Numbered from the stretch's first letter, positions 36,603 to 49,185 are shown. The stretch: 64,000 bases of DNA from Biomphalaria glabrata (GCF_947242115.1 NC_074714.1:35970323-36034322); one strand, 5' to 3'. The notes: a model not told the origin generated them from the sequence alone. Program-made: numbers and translations.

Positions 36603-37646
36603 TCTTGAGCCAGTCAGTCAGTTTCAGTGACCTTGGTTACCTAGCCACATTCCTTGACTCTTGAGGCTAGATTAGAGAAGACAGTCATTTTACCTGGGAT
36701 ATTTCTATTAAATGAATAAATATTTATATATGAAATTCTTTTCTATAAGGACATCAGTAGTTTATTGCATGTATCCTCAAGCACATTCTAGATACAATGC
36801 AACAAGTCTCATAACACACAACATTACACTAGACTAGTCCACTAGATTTAGGCTTAGATCATCGATCTATTTAAATTCAACATTCATTTCAGCTTTATTG
36901 AAAAATGTTACAAGCTGTCAGCACCTTAAATCTTCATCAAATCATTTAAAATATACTTCATAGATCTATACAATACTCCCATCATATATAGGGCAATATA
37001 GGCCTAAATCTATTTAAATTCAATTTCTATGAAAAAAAAATAGGTACCTAAATTTACGCTTTATTAATGTCATTCCAATTTTAAATAATATTTTACTCCC
37101 CCCCCCCCATATTTCTTTTTTTAAAGTACTACTTCTACTACAATAGTAAATATTCCTATTATTTCTATTTGTTTTATTTTCTCTCTCTTGCAATCCGCTA
37201 TAAGCTGGCGATATTTATATAGGTCTGTGAGTCGGCTCTGCAGCGCTATTAATGAGGTAGTTCCTTATTTCTGACCTACTTTAACCAAAGTCACGTGATT
37301 GTTGGACAACAAAGAGGAGAATGGCCTTGTCTTCCTATATTTCCATTGCTGTTGCTCCTCTATTTTTACGAAATTTTACATTTACAAACATTTTAAAATA
37401 TACAGAGTACATCAACGAACTCCCTGAATGTTCAAATAATTATACGAATGTTTTCATAAAGAGCCAAGAACTGTTTAAGGATAGGTTTAAATTATCAATG
37501 ATATTTCCTTTATAGTCATGACAAGCGTCAACACTTTGCTGATGATAGATCTACATTCACATACAGAAAATGTTTTTACAAACGTTCTTGTAAGATTAAA
37601 AAAAAAAGCTTGGTATAAACTACACAAAATACACACACACACACAT

Positions 37647-37736
<90 letters not shown>

Positions 37737-38034
37737 CCTATATATGGGATAATATGCATATTAGTTGAAACATTGTTATTTTCATAAACTTCAGCTATTT
37801 TTAACGTTATGTATTTCATATTCCGCTAATTTGAAATATATTATGCACATCGATTACATTAAGAATTATTTTTTTTTGTGTTGGATACATGATGTATTAT
37901 TATGTTGTTAAAAGTTCTATCATTTTTAAGAAATTCACAAAATGTTACATTAAAGTTTCAAAAATGCGTCGACGAAATAGATCTAGATCCATTTTATTAC
38001 TTAGAAACCAAATTTAACAATGAAAGGGCGGGGT
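36603..38034. other. Intergenic, no gene seen
   Basis: AT-rich. Includes a 10-nt C run near 37098, a (TA)n tract at 37645-37735, and 37150-37340, whose 'agctggcgatattta' and 'cacgtgat' blocks recall the sequence just after family A copy 3 (38620-38730). Confidence 0.45.
37637..37735. repeat. (CA)n/(TA)n microsatellite
   Basis: A short CA run passes into ~90 bp of TA repeats with one irregular step. Confidence 0.97.
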
Positions 38035-38610
38035 AAGACACATTTGGCCTGTGTAACTGTAAGAGTAGATCTCGATTTATCCTTGACTATCAGATGTGTT
38101 ATTTGTTCGCTAAACAACTCAAGCCTATTACGCACAAGGAAAACACATAGCAGTCTTTTAATCTTTTATAACAACTAGTTGACATATCGACTACACACTA
38201 GCCCTAGAGCTATCTGACCAATACACACTGGTCTGCTGTCCAACTTTTAGTGTTCTACTCAAGTTCAAGCTTGTTTACTTTTGGGCAGAGAGGTAGGGGG
38301 GGGTGAAAGTGTTACTTTTTTTTCTAGGACTGGTTACCCGAATGCTAAGAACTGTAAGTGTAGTCATTCATTGTAGATCAAGAAATCTTGATCTCAGTAT
38401 GGCAGATTATAGGCCAACGCTTCGGTACCTTCTATCAAAGGTGTAACTATTTGTTTTAGTTGAAACTATTAAAAATATGTATCACTAGATTCTACTGTTA
38501 TTAACAAATTATAGTTTAGCGCTAATGAGTAAATTGAAACCACTAAATATTGACTTAAAACGCTTCAGATTCCCACTACAAACGAACTAAAACTAAGCAC
38601 GGTGCGCGTT
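38035..38610 (+). repeat. Dispersed repeat family A, copy 3
   Basis: Shares 'ggcctgtgtaact', 'gtgttattt', 'tttgggcagagaggtaggg', 'ctaggactggttacccgaat', 'aaccactaaatattgactta' and 'cagattcccacta' with copy 1. The most diverged copy; the TATA-like block is lost. Confidence 0.7.
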
Positions 38611-39289
38611 GTATACACACAACCACGTGACTCGGGGGGAATACGAAACTACCTCATTCTATTATTTCTATATGTTTTTATTTCCCCTCTCTTCGAGTAT
38701 GGTTTCAGCTGGCGATATTAAAAATCAACTAGGTTATCTCCCCCTGAAAATAATTTTTTTAGCATCGATTCAACGCTGGGACATCGCAAAATTGGATATT
38801 AGATATATCTAGAATATTTTAAACAATGTTTTGCAAACAATTATACAATATTGCACTTGATGTAATTTGATATGGTTCAGGGCTCAGGTCACTATAGCTA
38901 GCGGATTGGGAAGGAAGGGATGCGATAGAGCCTTTTTTTTTCTTTATTTGGTAGAGTAATTATACATCCATTTGAAATTGTCATGTAGAGTTGTGCATCG
39001 CACTTGGAACCCTAAGGCCAGCAAAAGCGAACAAAAGCTCCCTCTTATCGGCCTGAATGAATGGCGCACACCTCACTATACGCCGTTCTGTCTGGCGGAG
39101 GGTGAAACTCGGGATTAAACTCGAAGTTTAGTTTTGCGTTCATTTCCGGTGGACATGGACAGCGCCTCAACGTTGACAGATGGCTGTGGGAACTCTTTTA
39201 AATCCCCGCACAGTGCAATGAGGACACTCTCGTATACCTCTTAGAGGCACTCCCACTGGAGCCTTGTTGTGCTACCCTTTGGCCTAGCC
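38611..39289. other. Intergenic, no gene seen
   Basis: From ~38990 the composition becomes clearly less AT-rich, continuing into the LINE remnant that follows, so 38990-39289 may be the non-coding 3' part of that minus-strand LINE. Confidence 0.4.
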
Positions 39290-39600
39290 GTCCCCACTCA
39301 CAACAGTTTCCATCCTGGTGCCATGATGAGGCAGGGTAGCGTGCCCGGGAATTACACATCCATCCATCACAGTGTCGCCACAGCCCATGAGGGGTCTGGC
39401 CTGCCTAAATACATCCTTCCATTCAGATTTCTCCTGTGCCTTTCATCTCCATGCCCGAACCCCAAGCCGTTTTAAATTGGCCTCCATATCATCAAATCAT
39501 CATATTCTTGATCTGCCTTTGGGTCGCCTAGCTAGCTTTTGGTATTTGCCAGTTTACAATTTTCACTCTTCATTTTTCTGACATTTTTTCAAGGTACCTG
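39290..39600 (-). mobile_element. LINE, reverse-transcriptase C-terminal fragment, minus strand
   Basis: Minus-strand reading gives RPKGRSRI and then DDMEANLKRLGVRAWR and KAQEKSEWKDVFRQA, separated by stops. This 'WxDDVExDLxxLGVRxWRxxAxxRxxW' block is a common end of LINE reverse-transcriptase proteins in invertebrates. A different family from the CR1-like copies. Confidence 0.8.
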
Positions 39601-39639
39601 CCCAATGAAGTCTGTTCTTTTTTATTTCGTCACTATAGT

Positions 39640-39775
39640 TGGATGACAATTCGTTCATGCGACTATTTGTTCACCCCACAAATCGCTCACTGACAACTTG
39701 TTCACCAATGGAGTTGGTTCATGACAAATCGTTCACTGACAATTCGTTCACAGACAAATTGATTTAGGATTATAT
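39640..39775. repeat. Degenerate short tandem repeat (acaa(a/t)tcgttcac)
   Basis: About seven imperfect ~15-20 bp units around 'gacaa(a)tcgttcac(tg)'. No gene. Confidence 0.75.
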
Positions 39776-39789
39776 TCCACTTTATCAAA

Positions 39790-40255
39790 AAATTATTTTA
39801 TTTTAATTTGTGTATTACATCTAATATTCTCTCTCTGTGGCATTTTATGTCTGGAGAGACAATCGTTTCCCTTCTCATGTGATACACAGCTGCATTTACA
39901 GGTTGGGCATCTGTAATCACCAGGTACTGTTGCACTTTCACCCTTCTTTTTACTTCTGGTGCAATCCAGGACCCTTCCTTTCTGCTTGCTCTCCATGTGG
40001 ATCTATCCAGTGCCTCTTTTTCCCATCTGTTAGTGTCGATTTTGTAGAACTTCAAGTCACATTTGCATTCATCGGAATACCATAATAGTGGGTGACCAGC
40101 GGCTCTCTTGCCTTCTGTGACGTCCATGCAGAATGTCTTGTGGGAGTTGACCTTGGGGCTTTATGAGAACGACTAAGCCAGCCAAGTCGTCTACTGCTGA
40201 TAACAGCGCAGATATCCTGGCACCCTGCATGTCCTTCCACCTCAGATTTTACTGG
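39790..40255 (-). mobile_element. RTE-like LINE, 3' end, minus strand
   Basis: Minus-strand frames: ISSRRLGWLSRSHKAPRSTP, then GHPLLWYSDECKCDLKFYKI and DTNRWEKEALDRSTWRASRK, followed by a decayed terminal zinc-finger-like part (ITDAQPVNAAVYHMRRE). This is the order seen at the end of RTE-type LINEs; two frame changes. Confidence 0.82.
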
Positions 40256-40314
40256 GGGATTTTAAAAATAAGGTGGCAAGATAACTAATAAAGCTTAGGC
40301 CTATGTTAACTCAC

Positions 40315-40690
40315 TGTCTCTGTCTGGTAAAAAGTTAGAACATGTTATTACTCCCACACCCTATCTGGAATCAAGCTGAAATTTCGAAATTATTATTAGT
40401 TAATTAACTTTTGGTTATTAATTATTTTGTTTGTTATCTCGAACAAGGGAAAAATAGTGTACTTGACTGATAATGTGGTATAAATTAAATTAGCCCCTTT
40501 TATACTTTGGAGGTCGCTGCTTTTAAGTTTGAGGCTAGTGGTTAGTATATTGGCTTGAGGAGGCTTTAGCCCTCGAGTTTAAAAAGCCCTCACCCAGATG
40601 CCTCCTTCTTTCTACCCCACCCCTTTCCAACTGGTCCAGGCAAGTGATAGGATCATAAGATTGTGCTAAACAAAAACAATTGTTAAAAAT
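40315..40690 (+). mobile_element. SINE-like family C, longest copy, with tRNA-like segment
   Basis: Head 'tctgtctggtaaaaagtta' and 'caagctgaaatttcgaaatt'; a later part 'gctagtggttagtatattgg' resembles a tRNA A box, and 'ccctcgagttt' a decayed B box; then 'aactggtccaggcaagtgat'. This combination suggests a composite SINE. Confidence 0.6.
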
Positions 40691-41109
40691 ATTTTTAATC
40701 GCACAGATTAATTTGTTAGTCCAGATCTATTAAAAATTTAATTACATGACTGATCCAAACTAATTGATACAACTACACTTAATACAACTTTGTTTTTTTT
40801 TTAATATTTCTTTTGTTTTTCTTGTTTACTTGTGTGGAAACATATTTATTAATCTTGTTAATTGAAACTATTTCGAATTGGAAGGAAAAAAAGAATTACC
40901 AGCTATTACAAAAGATGAGAGAAGCAACAAGGTGTGTGTGGTTAAAACCTAATAATCAAGTGTGCAGACTATCTCAACTTTTATTTATCAGGTCTGCAAT
41001 TGATTAAGAGCACTACACTAGCACAATGATGAAAGGGTTTGTTGGTAGTGGTATAGTCATTTTGTGAAATATAAACAAAACAAAAAAAAGGCAAATTTTT
41101 GCAATTGAA
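40691..41109. other. Intergenic, no gene seen
   Basis: AT-rich sequence between the SINE-like repeat and the probable 3' end of SELENOK. The open frame at 40813-41007 has no recognisable relative. Confidence 0.5.
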
Positions 41110-41890
41110 TTATTGAAAGTGTTTATTGATGTTTAGTTGAAAGTTTATCATAAATATGTTTATGTGAGCACTATCTTAATTCATGTAAAATGTGATTCAT
41201 AAACATTACTTCAAATGTAACTCAACAATTCATGTAAACAAACAAGATACATTTGGTATAAATATATTTGCATGAAACAATGATTGTTTTCCAAAAAAAA
41301 CTTTAATAAAACAGATAAACTTAAGGCTCACCAGACATTCTGAACAGTCAATAGATTCAATACATACCGGGTACCTAAACAATTAGCACTGTGCATGTTA
41401 TACTGTGAAAGACTAAATTAATAGTATCAATATATGTTTAAAATAAAATTGGATATTAACAAGTTGCACATGGGTGAAAATATTTATATTTGTTACAAAG
41501 AAATCAGTTTGAACCAATGAAACCATTGACCAAGCATGCAGATCTAAGATGTCACACTCCCGTTGGAAGATGAATGGCAACTTTTCATCAAATGTTGACT
41601 ACCAACAAACATCTTGATCAATGGACCTTATGAGCAACTGTCAAATATGTTTGGTGGTGAATATAAAGCATTTCACACTAGCTCACAAACATACACACAC
41701 ACATTCACACACACTGTAATTATACAAACTTGTGTTTTGCATTTTTATGGCACTAAATCTGAACAAGTTTTAAATTTGGCAGTTGCTCATAACAAACTAA
41801 GGCACTAGAATCAACCATGATAAAAAAAAAGCATCAGCAAGAACTTTTCCATTCAAGACGATGCACATTTTTCACAGGGACTAGTGCCTT
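41110..41890 (-). other. SELENOK 3' UTR (SECIS expected here)
   Basis: Runs from the TAA at 41891-41893 to a minus-strand AATAAA at 41121-41126. A SECIS element must lie here if the UGA is decoded as Sec. I could not confirm one by eye. The clearest hairpin is at 41156-41206: nine-base perfect arms (ATGTTTATG / CATAAACAT) with an AUGA at the top of the 5' arm, but the opposite GA is not where the consensus wants it. The 41640-41700 stretch is GT-rich. Confidence 0.5.
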
Positions 41891-43270
41891 TTACCTGCCT
41901 CATCCACCAGCCATTGGTGGTGGACCTGGACCTGGGAATAGAAAAAAAAAAAAAGAGTTAGGGCCAGGAAAAAGCAAAGAAAATTACTTATGTGCCATAA
42001 TTCAATATAACTCATGGTCACATTCATGGAAAATGTTATCTCATTAGAATTGGTATTTGTGGCTAGTTACATAATCCACTTCGTTACTATTGAAGGGACT
42101 CAAGTTGAATCCTGACTCAAGCTGAGTTGTGTCTCCCAGATACCCCCCCCCCCCAGCGTCCACAAAAGAGATTTGACCATAGGAAACTAAGCATGCTATA
42201 TCTAAAGGTGTGTGTCACACTTCAATGAGTAGTCAAGACAAGGTCAAGGTTAGTCGCAAGAATGTGGCATCACATGATCAGATGATAATGAGTGCAAGGT
42301 CAATGTGTGTGAGTTAGCTGAGGTCACAAAAAGGTGGGAAAGAAGGCTAAACATTAAGATAGCATGGGAGTGGAAGGAACGTTCTAGATATTTTTGGGGA
42401 CAAGATTATTTAAGTAGGTATTAGGAGTTTTTCCTTTTTAGTTGGTTTGAGTTAAGACTTATACAGTTAGAGATAGATGTTGCTAGTGAAGGTACAAAGT
42501 TGGTAAGTTGATTTGACCACTAATCTATATTAGTATTGTTTTTACTATATCTATATTTATTATTTCAAGTTCGGGTTTAAAAGAATTAAAGTCAAGGAAA
42601 TTATATCATACTACATTATTCTATTGTATCTTAGTAATGTTTGGACATATCAAATGCACCTCAGAATCAGCATGTCATATGATTTGGAGAATACAACACA
42701 AGTCTATCTCTTCAAAAACATATGACAGATTGCTATACAAAGGTAATTTTTTAAAGAGTAAGTCAAAATAATTTAAGAATTGTAAAAGATAAATTTTAGC
42801 AAACAGCTAGTTATTTCATCCTACTAATTACAAAATCCAGCAATGAAAAAGTTAATACAGAGGGAAGAAATTTTATTTTTACCATCATTTCCTCCACCTC
42901 CAAATCCACCCATTCTTCTTGAAGGACCACCACCGCCTCCACCCCTGTAAACATGAAAATTTAAATTAACCAAAGCTTCATTTCATTTAACACAACAGCT
43001 TATTGTACATCAATAAAGTTGCTTCAAAAAAAAAAAAAAATGTGCACCTTAATGCAAAAATTATTTGTACTAATACATTTATACTTTAACAATTGATCAT
43101 TGTAATTAAAGTTTTAGAATTACATATCAAGCTCTTCAAAATATGGGATGCACATAACCTAGCAATGTTAAAATTAGAAAAACATACTTACCCAGGCCTT
43201 CTATAGTCTGAGGAATATTTATTTCCTTTAGCATTCTTATTTGGCTGTAAAAAATATATATATATTAATA

Positions 43271-43316
<46 letters not shown>

Positions 43317-46190
43317 AGGCAAGGGCCCTGATGTACTGACATATCTCTAATATCACTAATAAAAATATGAAAATTTAACCAAATTTTTAACAACCAAACA
43401 CCTTTCAGGATCGGAACTGCAGTGGTTAATTTTATCGAAAACGATCATTTGAGAGTAATGCTAGTATATATTTAATATAGAGATGATGACTTGTAAAAAC
43501 AAAATGAGTTGGTGGGTCAGAGAAGAAAACAACTCTACACTGTTAGATAAAAGCTTTTTTAACTTATCATTCAATATCAATATTAAATAATAAAAACAAA
43601 TAATAGTAACTTATTTTGAAGATTTTAATATTAGACACCACCAAATCAATCCATTCTTCCCTAATGCTATTAGAGCATGGAATGGGTTGCCTGAGCCAGC
43701 CAGAAAAACCAGTGACTTGGCAGAATTGAAGTAATTGGTTAATATGCATGACTAAATGCATGACCTGTAGGACGTAATCATCTTTTTTTGAAGTAACCTC
43801 TGTATTATACAAGATAAGATTACTCACGCGTTTTTGGTTCTAGTAAGAAATTTACTATGTTGATTTGCTAAAAATTACAAGGGCTATCTTCATAGTTAGA
43901 TTAGTATGTCTTTTTTTTAAATTGTTTTTAAAAATTAAAATAAATTGTTAAAAAGAGTCAAAAGTTGATTTTTTTTCCTTGTAAAACTTTATTGTCTTAT
44001 TTCTTTGCACTCAACATCTTGTTTTTATTGTGGCAGAAATGTTTACATTTAATGGTAATGACAGATTTTCTTAAAATTCATTCTGACAATTTTATTGGAT
44101 ATGCAAATAATGTTTGTAATGTGCTATCAGGAAGTTATTTTATTTTGCAAAATTTTTTTGTTAATAAATAAGGGAAATAATTTACTAAATAAAAAAACTA
44201 CATTTCCAAACTTACATTTACAAGTGTTTGGAAGCTGGAAAAAAAAGTGTATCAATTAATGGTGAACATATTTATACGATTCACAATGACAATCACAACA
44301 TGCATACACACACAGAAATAAATACAACTTATATTTCTAATATTTAATAAATGATTTAAAACTCTGTTCATTTAAACATTTAGATTACTCTAATGTAATC
44401 AAAGTTTCCGTAAAACATTCAAAATAAGACTTTTTCATAGATGGGGAACAAATAATTACTAAGATAATCATATGTTTATTGATTTTAGACATGGCGGAAA
44501 TATGAAAATAAATATTCAAGAGACTTTAAATAATGAATAACTAGAATACTTACAAAAGTACAATGAAATTAATAATTCCCCAAATGAATTCTGTAATGGT
44601 TCCCAACCTCCATAGTGATTTAGAATCTGTGATGTCTCCTGAAAAAATATTCATATTTACACAAGTCAAACAATGACAGTGAATGTTTCAAAGATGAACA
44701 AAATTAGCAAAGTTTATTAGATTTACTGTAAACACAGGAACCAACTGTGAAAAAAAAAAATTAACTGTGTAATCAAATGATCAGTTTTAAGAATAATATA
44801 TTGAGTGACTTATAATCACAATTTAAGGTATGAATGACTGCATAAAGCAGTTATCCTATAATATACAATTACCCAGTATTTCAAAAGTTAGGCATAAAGA
44901 ATTTGTAAATAAATTCTTAAACTACATAATTGATAGCACAAATTTCAGTATTCCATTCCTCTTTTACCACAACATCTTTTGAATCTTCTACAACATTGAC
45001 AATGACAAGCCATTTTAAGAGACACATAATGCACAATGTACAACAATTAAAAGCTAAATAGTAACTAAAAAGACACTGCTGTAAACTTAGTGTTCAAACA
45101 AATATGACTAGTGTTCATACTCAAGAATAACTTATATTTAGTGGGCAATAGTTGGATTTGGTTACTTGTTTATACTATGTGAACTCTTTTTTTCTTCTTT
45201 TTTAAAAAGAAGAGTATGTATTGATTATTAATACATTTTATGTAAGAGTTTGTTGACTTTAGATAACCTCCATAGATTTGGAGTCTGTGATGTCACCTGT
45301 GAGTGTTTTAACACAGAATGGTGACATAGTATCTATATCTATTTAGAATCTAGTTTAAAATGTCCCAAATGAGACTTCATGATCATTAAGTATTTAAAGT
45401 AAAGTGAAATGTCACCTGTCTCTGTATTCAAAATATTTGCAAAAACAAACTTGTAACTAATTTTAATTTTTCAATAACCATGACAGGCAGAGAACCTGTT
45501 CGACTCGGAAATGCCAAATCCTAAATACCAGTTAAAAAGCTACTAGACCCTACTTGTAGATATCATAAATAATAATGATCATTTGTCACTTCTTCTAGAT
45601 GGCTGAACCAATGTATATCTACCTTGGATTAACACACATTGTACGCTTAAATAATTTTTAATTTTACGGATGCTGAATGAAACTACTATATAAAAATTTG
45701 GAATCTATTTTGAACAAAATAGCATATAATTCAGAGCGAGTATTGTAAAATAATTTTATTTCGTATTCATAGGTGGTTAAGACTTTCTGTTTTGTCAGTG
45801 ATATATTTACTTGATGTCACTAGTGAAATACTAGAAGCTTTTGTTCTAACAGATATTACAGGGGTTCTTTTTGTCTGGATTTGTTTTTTCTTATAGATTT
45901 TCTACATGGATAATATTCTAATCTTGGTTTAGGATTAGGGCTTAAGAGTTATTGATAGCCCCACCTCAAACCACATGCATCCCTACAATAAAAATTTAAT
46001 TTCCTTCTCAAGTTCCATCCTTCACAATATGAGGTAGTGTATGAGTAGAGAAAGCAAAGCAAGGTCATTTTATAATTTGCTGTTTTACTAAAAAGATCTA
46101 GACTATATATATATAGATTTATTATAATATATACTGATCAAGTATATACTGAATATAGTGTTACAAACCTTTCGATGTTATGTAGGGCAT
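41891..46190 (-). CDS. SELENOK: Selenoprotein K
   Basis: A small single-pass ER membrane selenoprotein, cofactor of the palmitoyltransferase DHHC6 and linked to ER-associated degradation. Coding exons in transcript order: 46169-46190, 44554-44638, 44216-44234 (19 nt), 43192-43244, 42883-42944, 41891-41931; 282 nt, 93 residues, all phases closing. Start MPYITSKGDITDSKSLWRL matches the vertebrate N-terminus (MVYISNGQVLDS...WRL). The membrane segment is ITEFIWGIINFIVLFFQTL (residues ~23-41). Then a basic, Gly-rich tail (RRPGGGGGGGPSRRMGG) and PPPMAGG-U-GR, where U is the in-frame TGA at 41900-41902, followed by GGC AGG TAA. Vertebrate SELENOK has 94 residues and the same GGUGR end. A LINE fragment lies in an intron at 43649-43830. 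Confidence 0.97.
41900..41902 (-). other. SELENOK: UGA selenocysteine codon of SELENOK
   Basis: Reading GCT GGT GGA TGA GGC AGG TAA on the minus strand gives A-G-G-U-G-R-stop. This is the invariant C-terminus of the family, so TGA is selenocysteine, not the end. A gene finder treating it as stop would lose only the last three residues. Confidence 0.95.
42030..42180 (+). repeat. Possible degenerate tRNA-like SINE piece with C12 run
   Basis: 'gtggctagttacataatcca' then 'caagttgaatcc' look like decayed A and B boxes, followed by a 12-nt C run near 42146. In the last SELENOK intron. Weak. Confidence 0.35.
43249..43311. repeat. (TA)n microsatellite
   Basis: Interrupted TA repeats, about 60 bp, in a SELENOK intron. 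Confidence 0.95.
43649..43830 (+). mobile_element. CR1-like LINE, short 3' end in SELENOK intron
   Basis: Begins 'ttcttccctaatgctattag' and matches 31190-31355 closely, including 'gtaggacgtaatcatctt' and the 'tataCaagataagat' tail. 5'-truncated. Fewer changes than the 1-890 and 13.8-kb copies, so younger. Confidence 0.92.
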
Positions 46191-46678
46191 GATAACAATA
46201 ATATTTAGGTCTGACCCCCTCTTGTAGTCAGTGTGGTGAAGTTTAGTCTATTCTACTAATTCTAGATCTTCCATCTGATCATCTAGGTGAACAGGTCTAG
46301 AATCTTTCTAGTAATTTTAGAGTTCTAGTGCAGTACTGGCTAATATAACTAGCTAGATCTAGATCTAATAAGAATAAGAGTTATTAATAATATTAAGACT
46401 AATTACTAATTTAAAATAGTAACTTTAAACAAAAACTACTTAAACTAGACTACACAGTCACAGTGTGTTAAGTGTGTAACTGTAACACACTAACTGTTCT
46501 AACACAGTAACTTGAGTTTGAGTAACACACTATTTGTCTTGACTATTTAAAAGTATTTAATTTTAGTATTTATTTAATTTAGTTTAAATTTGATCATCTA
46601 TCAATCATCAATATGATATTCATCAATATCATGAATATAACATTAACAATATCAATTATTTCAATATCATGAATGTCA

Positions 46679-46731
46679 TTACGTCATCTTCTTTTTTGAA
46701 GTAACGTCTGTATTATATAAGATAAGATAAG
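46679..46731 (+). mobile_element. CR1-like LINE, 3' tail only (~50 bp)
   Basis: 'acgtcatcttcttttttgaa' then 'gtaacgtctgtattatataa' and 'gataagataaga' match 31309-31360 almost exactly. An extreme 5' truncation. Confidence 0.9.
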
Positions 46732-47699
46732 ACACTATGACTAGTATGATTACTATTAGTATTAAAAAAAAATTATTATCATTAATAATTAATTTAATTA
46801 TTATTAATAGATCTCTACTGACTCTACTGACTCTACTCCTCTAGTTAACTTAAAGTTAAAGACAAACTCACAAAGTAAAATTTAAAAGTTCTCACTCTAA
46901 GTACTTAGACTTAGGATATTTAATATAGACTATAGACAGGATCTTAACTGTGGAATCTAGATTATCATTAAGACACTAGATCGTCTATAGATAATCTAAA
47001 GATATTAGACGATTAGTGACTATTGAGTACTATAGTCTAATCCATCTATAATCTATATCACGACTATATGATTAGATCTAGATATGAATCAGCTGGATTG
47101 ATTTAATTTAACGTTTTACGATGATAACGTGTAACTGTGACAAACAGAAACTCTTTTGCAAGAGAATATTAATAAAACAGAACGTATTATTTGTAGCTGC
47201 TGGTTTGATTTGCAGCTAGATCTATATAGTAATATACATCTATTTTTAGTTTTACCAACACACAAATTGCTAACGTTTTATGGCATCCGGTAATATTTTT
47301 GCATCTTATTTTTACCAAATCCTAAATCTAAACTATATCATATTCGTAGTAACCCAATATCAAGATCTACGATCCCGTATAGATATATATATATAGATCT
47401 AAATAATACTAATAATAGATATAGACTCTAGACTACTAACTCTAGATCTATTCTAAGTCTAAAAAATAATAATACTAATACTGAGACTAATACTAATAAT
47501 AGAGAATTATCTAGAGTAACTTACATCTATCGAACACCTTCGTTTTAATTTAAGTTTAAGGTAGATCTACTTATCGAACACCCCATTGTATTTTTTAAAA
47601 TTCTCCTTTATTTCGATAAACGTAAGTTACTGTAGTATTACTTAGAGATGGAATCTAGATTTTTAGAAGTGAAACATTTATTATTATATATATCGTAAT

Positions 47700-48434
47700 G
47701 GTAATTCTGCAGGAGTTCAAGGGGCAGCTATCTTTGTTATTGTTTAGACTGTAATCTTATATCTTGGGTTTTCTGTCAGATTTGGGTTTTTGTTTGTTTT
47801 CATTTTGTAGCTAAAAAATATGCTAGATCTAGCTATACCGGTATCATCTAGTCCTAATAAGTCTATTAATTAGACTCATCTAATAACTAATAGACACCAA
47901 AACAGGTTAATGCTTGACTCCCAATTAGTCCCAATGGGGGAGGTAACCTAGCACTCCCACAAGACTCCCCCTTTTTTAGCATAAGGCGAAATTCTAATAG
48001 CCTTAATTGGCAAATTAATAGAAAAATGAGTATTAAAAAGTACAAACATTTGTTAGAAAACAACAAAGATAACAAAACATGACATATTAGATTAATTAGA
48101 TCTAGATCTATACTCTATACATATATATAGAATTATAGAGAGATCTAGAATGTCTAGATTTGTAGATCTAAACTTATAGATCTAGTCAATCTAGAATTTT
48201 CTAGATCTACATTTATAGATCTAGAATCTAGATCTAAATTTATAGATCTAGATAAGAAACGTATTGTATTGACACCAACTCAAAATTAAAAGAAAAAATA
48301 GAATTGCTTTGAAAACACAGAAATAATGTTAATTCTTGGTATTTTTAAGACACTATCTTGGGATTTCTTTGGAACATAAACAATAACAAAATAGTAACAA
48401 AGATGGCTGCCCCTTGAATTCCTGCAGAATTACC
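47700..48434. mobile_element. Non-autonomous element with ~50-bp inverted termini
   Basis: Left end 'ggtaattctgcaggagttca' continuing 'aggggcagctatctttgtta'; the right end (48380-48434) is its reverse complement with few changes. No transposase seen. The interior includes 'aggtaacctagcactcccac' and the AGATCT-rich repeat 48085-48256. Target duplication not clear. Confidence 0.8.
48085..48256. repeat. AGATCT-rich tandem-like repeat
   Basis: A ~23-25 bp unit 'tagatctaaatttatagatc' recurs at about 48160, 48204 and 48233, within a longer stretch of 'tctagat' words. It is inside the 47700-48434 element. Confidence 0.75.
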
Positions 48435-49185
48435 CTAGAAATTCTAGTAGATTAACTTTAAGTCTTAAACTTAAGTAGATACTAGATTAGAATTAGATCC
48501 ATACCAACTCTAATAATAATTTTATAATAATGCAGTAGATAGTAATTAGTTTAGTAAAGTAACCATGAGTCTGAGTATGAGTGGCATGAGTACTCATAAG
48601 TACTGAGTACACTCAACTACACTGGAATACAGTGGGAAAGTCTACAGACTAGTGACTAGAATCTAGTACTTACCACAGTAGTAGTGTCACTATGACTATA
48701 TAGATAGTAACTGACACCAATTGAACACCTTCCTGTTAAGGTACTTCTCGAACACCCCACTGTATTTTTTTAAATTCTCCTTTATTTCAATGATTATGAT
48801 GAAAGTAGTCCTATTGTGCATTGTACAATTCATTTATAGTTTAAATATATATTTAGTTTCCTTTTCACCAGAGGATAATTTTTTTACTTATATTCAAAGT
48901 GCAATGGTATTATTGGTGTAAAAACGTCACTTTTCTTTACCTCGAATGGTGTTTCAAGCAATCTCAGCTTCGCAAAGAATCGAACACCATTTTTATGTTA
49001 AAAATAAACATCGAAGGTATATAACTAAAAGAAGACAAAATATTTAAAATATTTTTTTTTAATTGTTATTTTTCAAAATAATGTAATTCGAACTACAGAT
49101 ATAAATTACGTATTACATGTGTTACAATTTGTATATCTGCTATTTGTGGTTTACCGTAAATGTGCTTTTTTTTTTTAAAGTAAAT

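Noticed and set aside
36311-36630. Pro-rich frames of 71 and 97 residues
   Set aside because: Produced by the C-rich minisatellite; two overlapping frames look equally 'protein-like'.
37487-37819. 110-residue frame rich in Ile-Tyr
   Set aside because: It is translation of the TA microsatellite.
41640-41800. SECIS candidate around the AUGA near 41787
   Set aside because: The helix after AUGA is only about four to six pairs and the AA/GA spacing is off; an 11-nt inverted partner lies ~140 nt away, too far for a SECIS.
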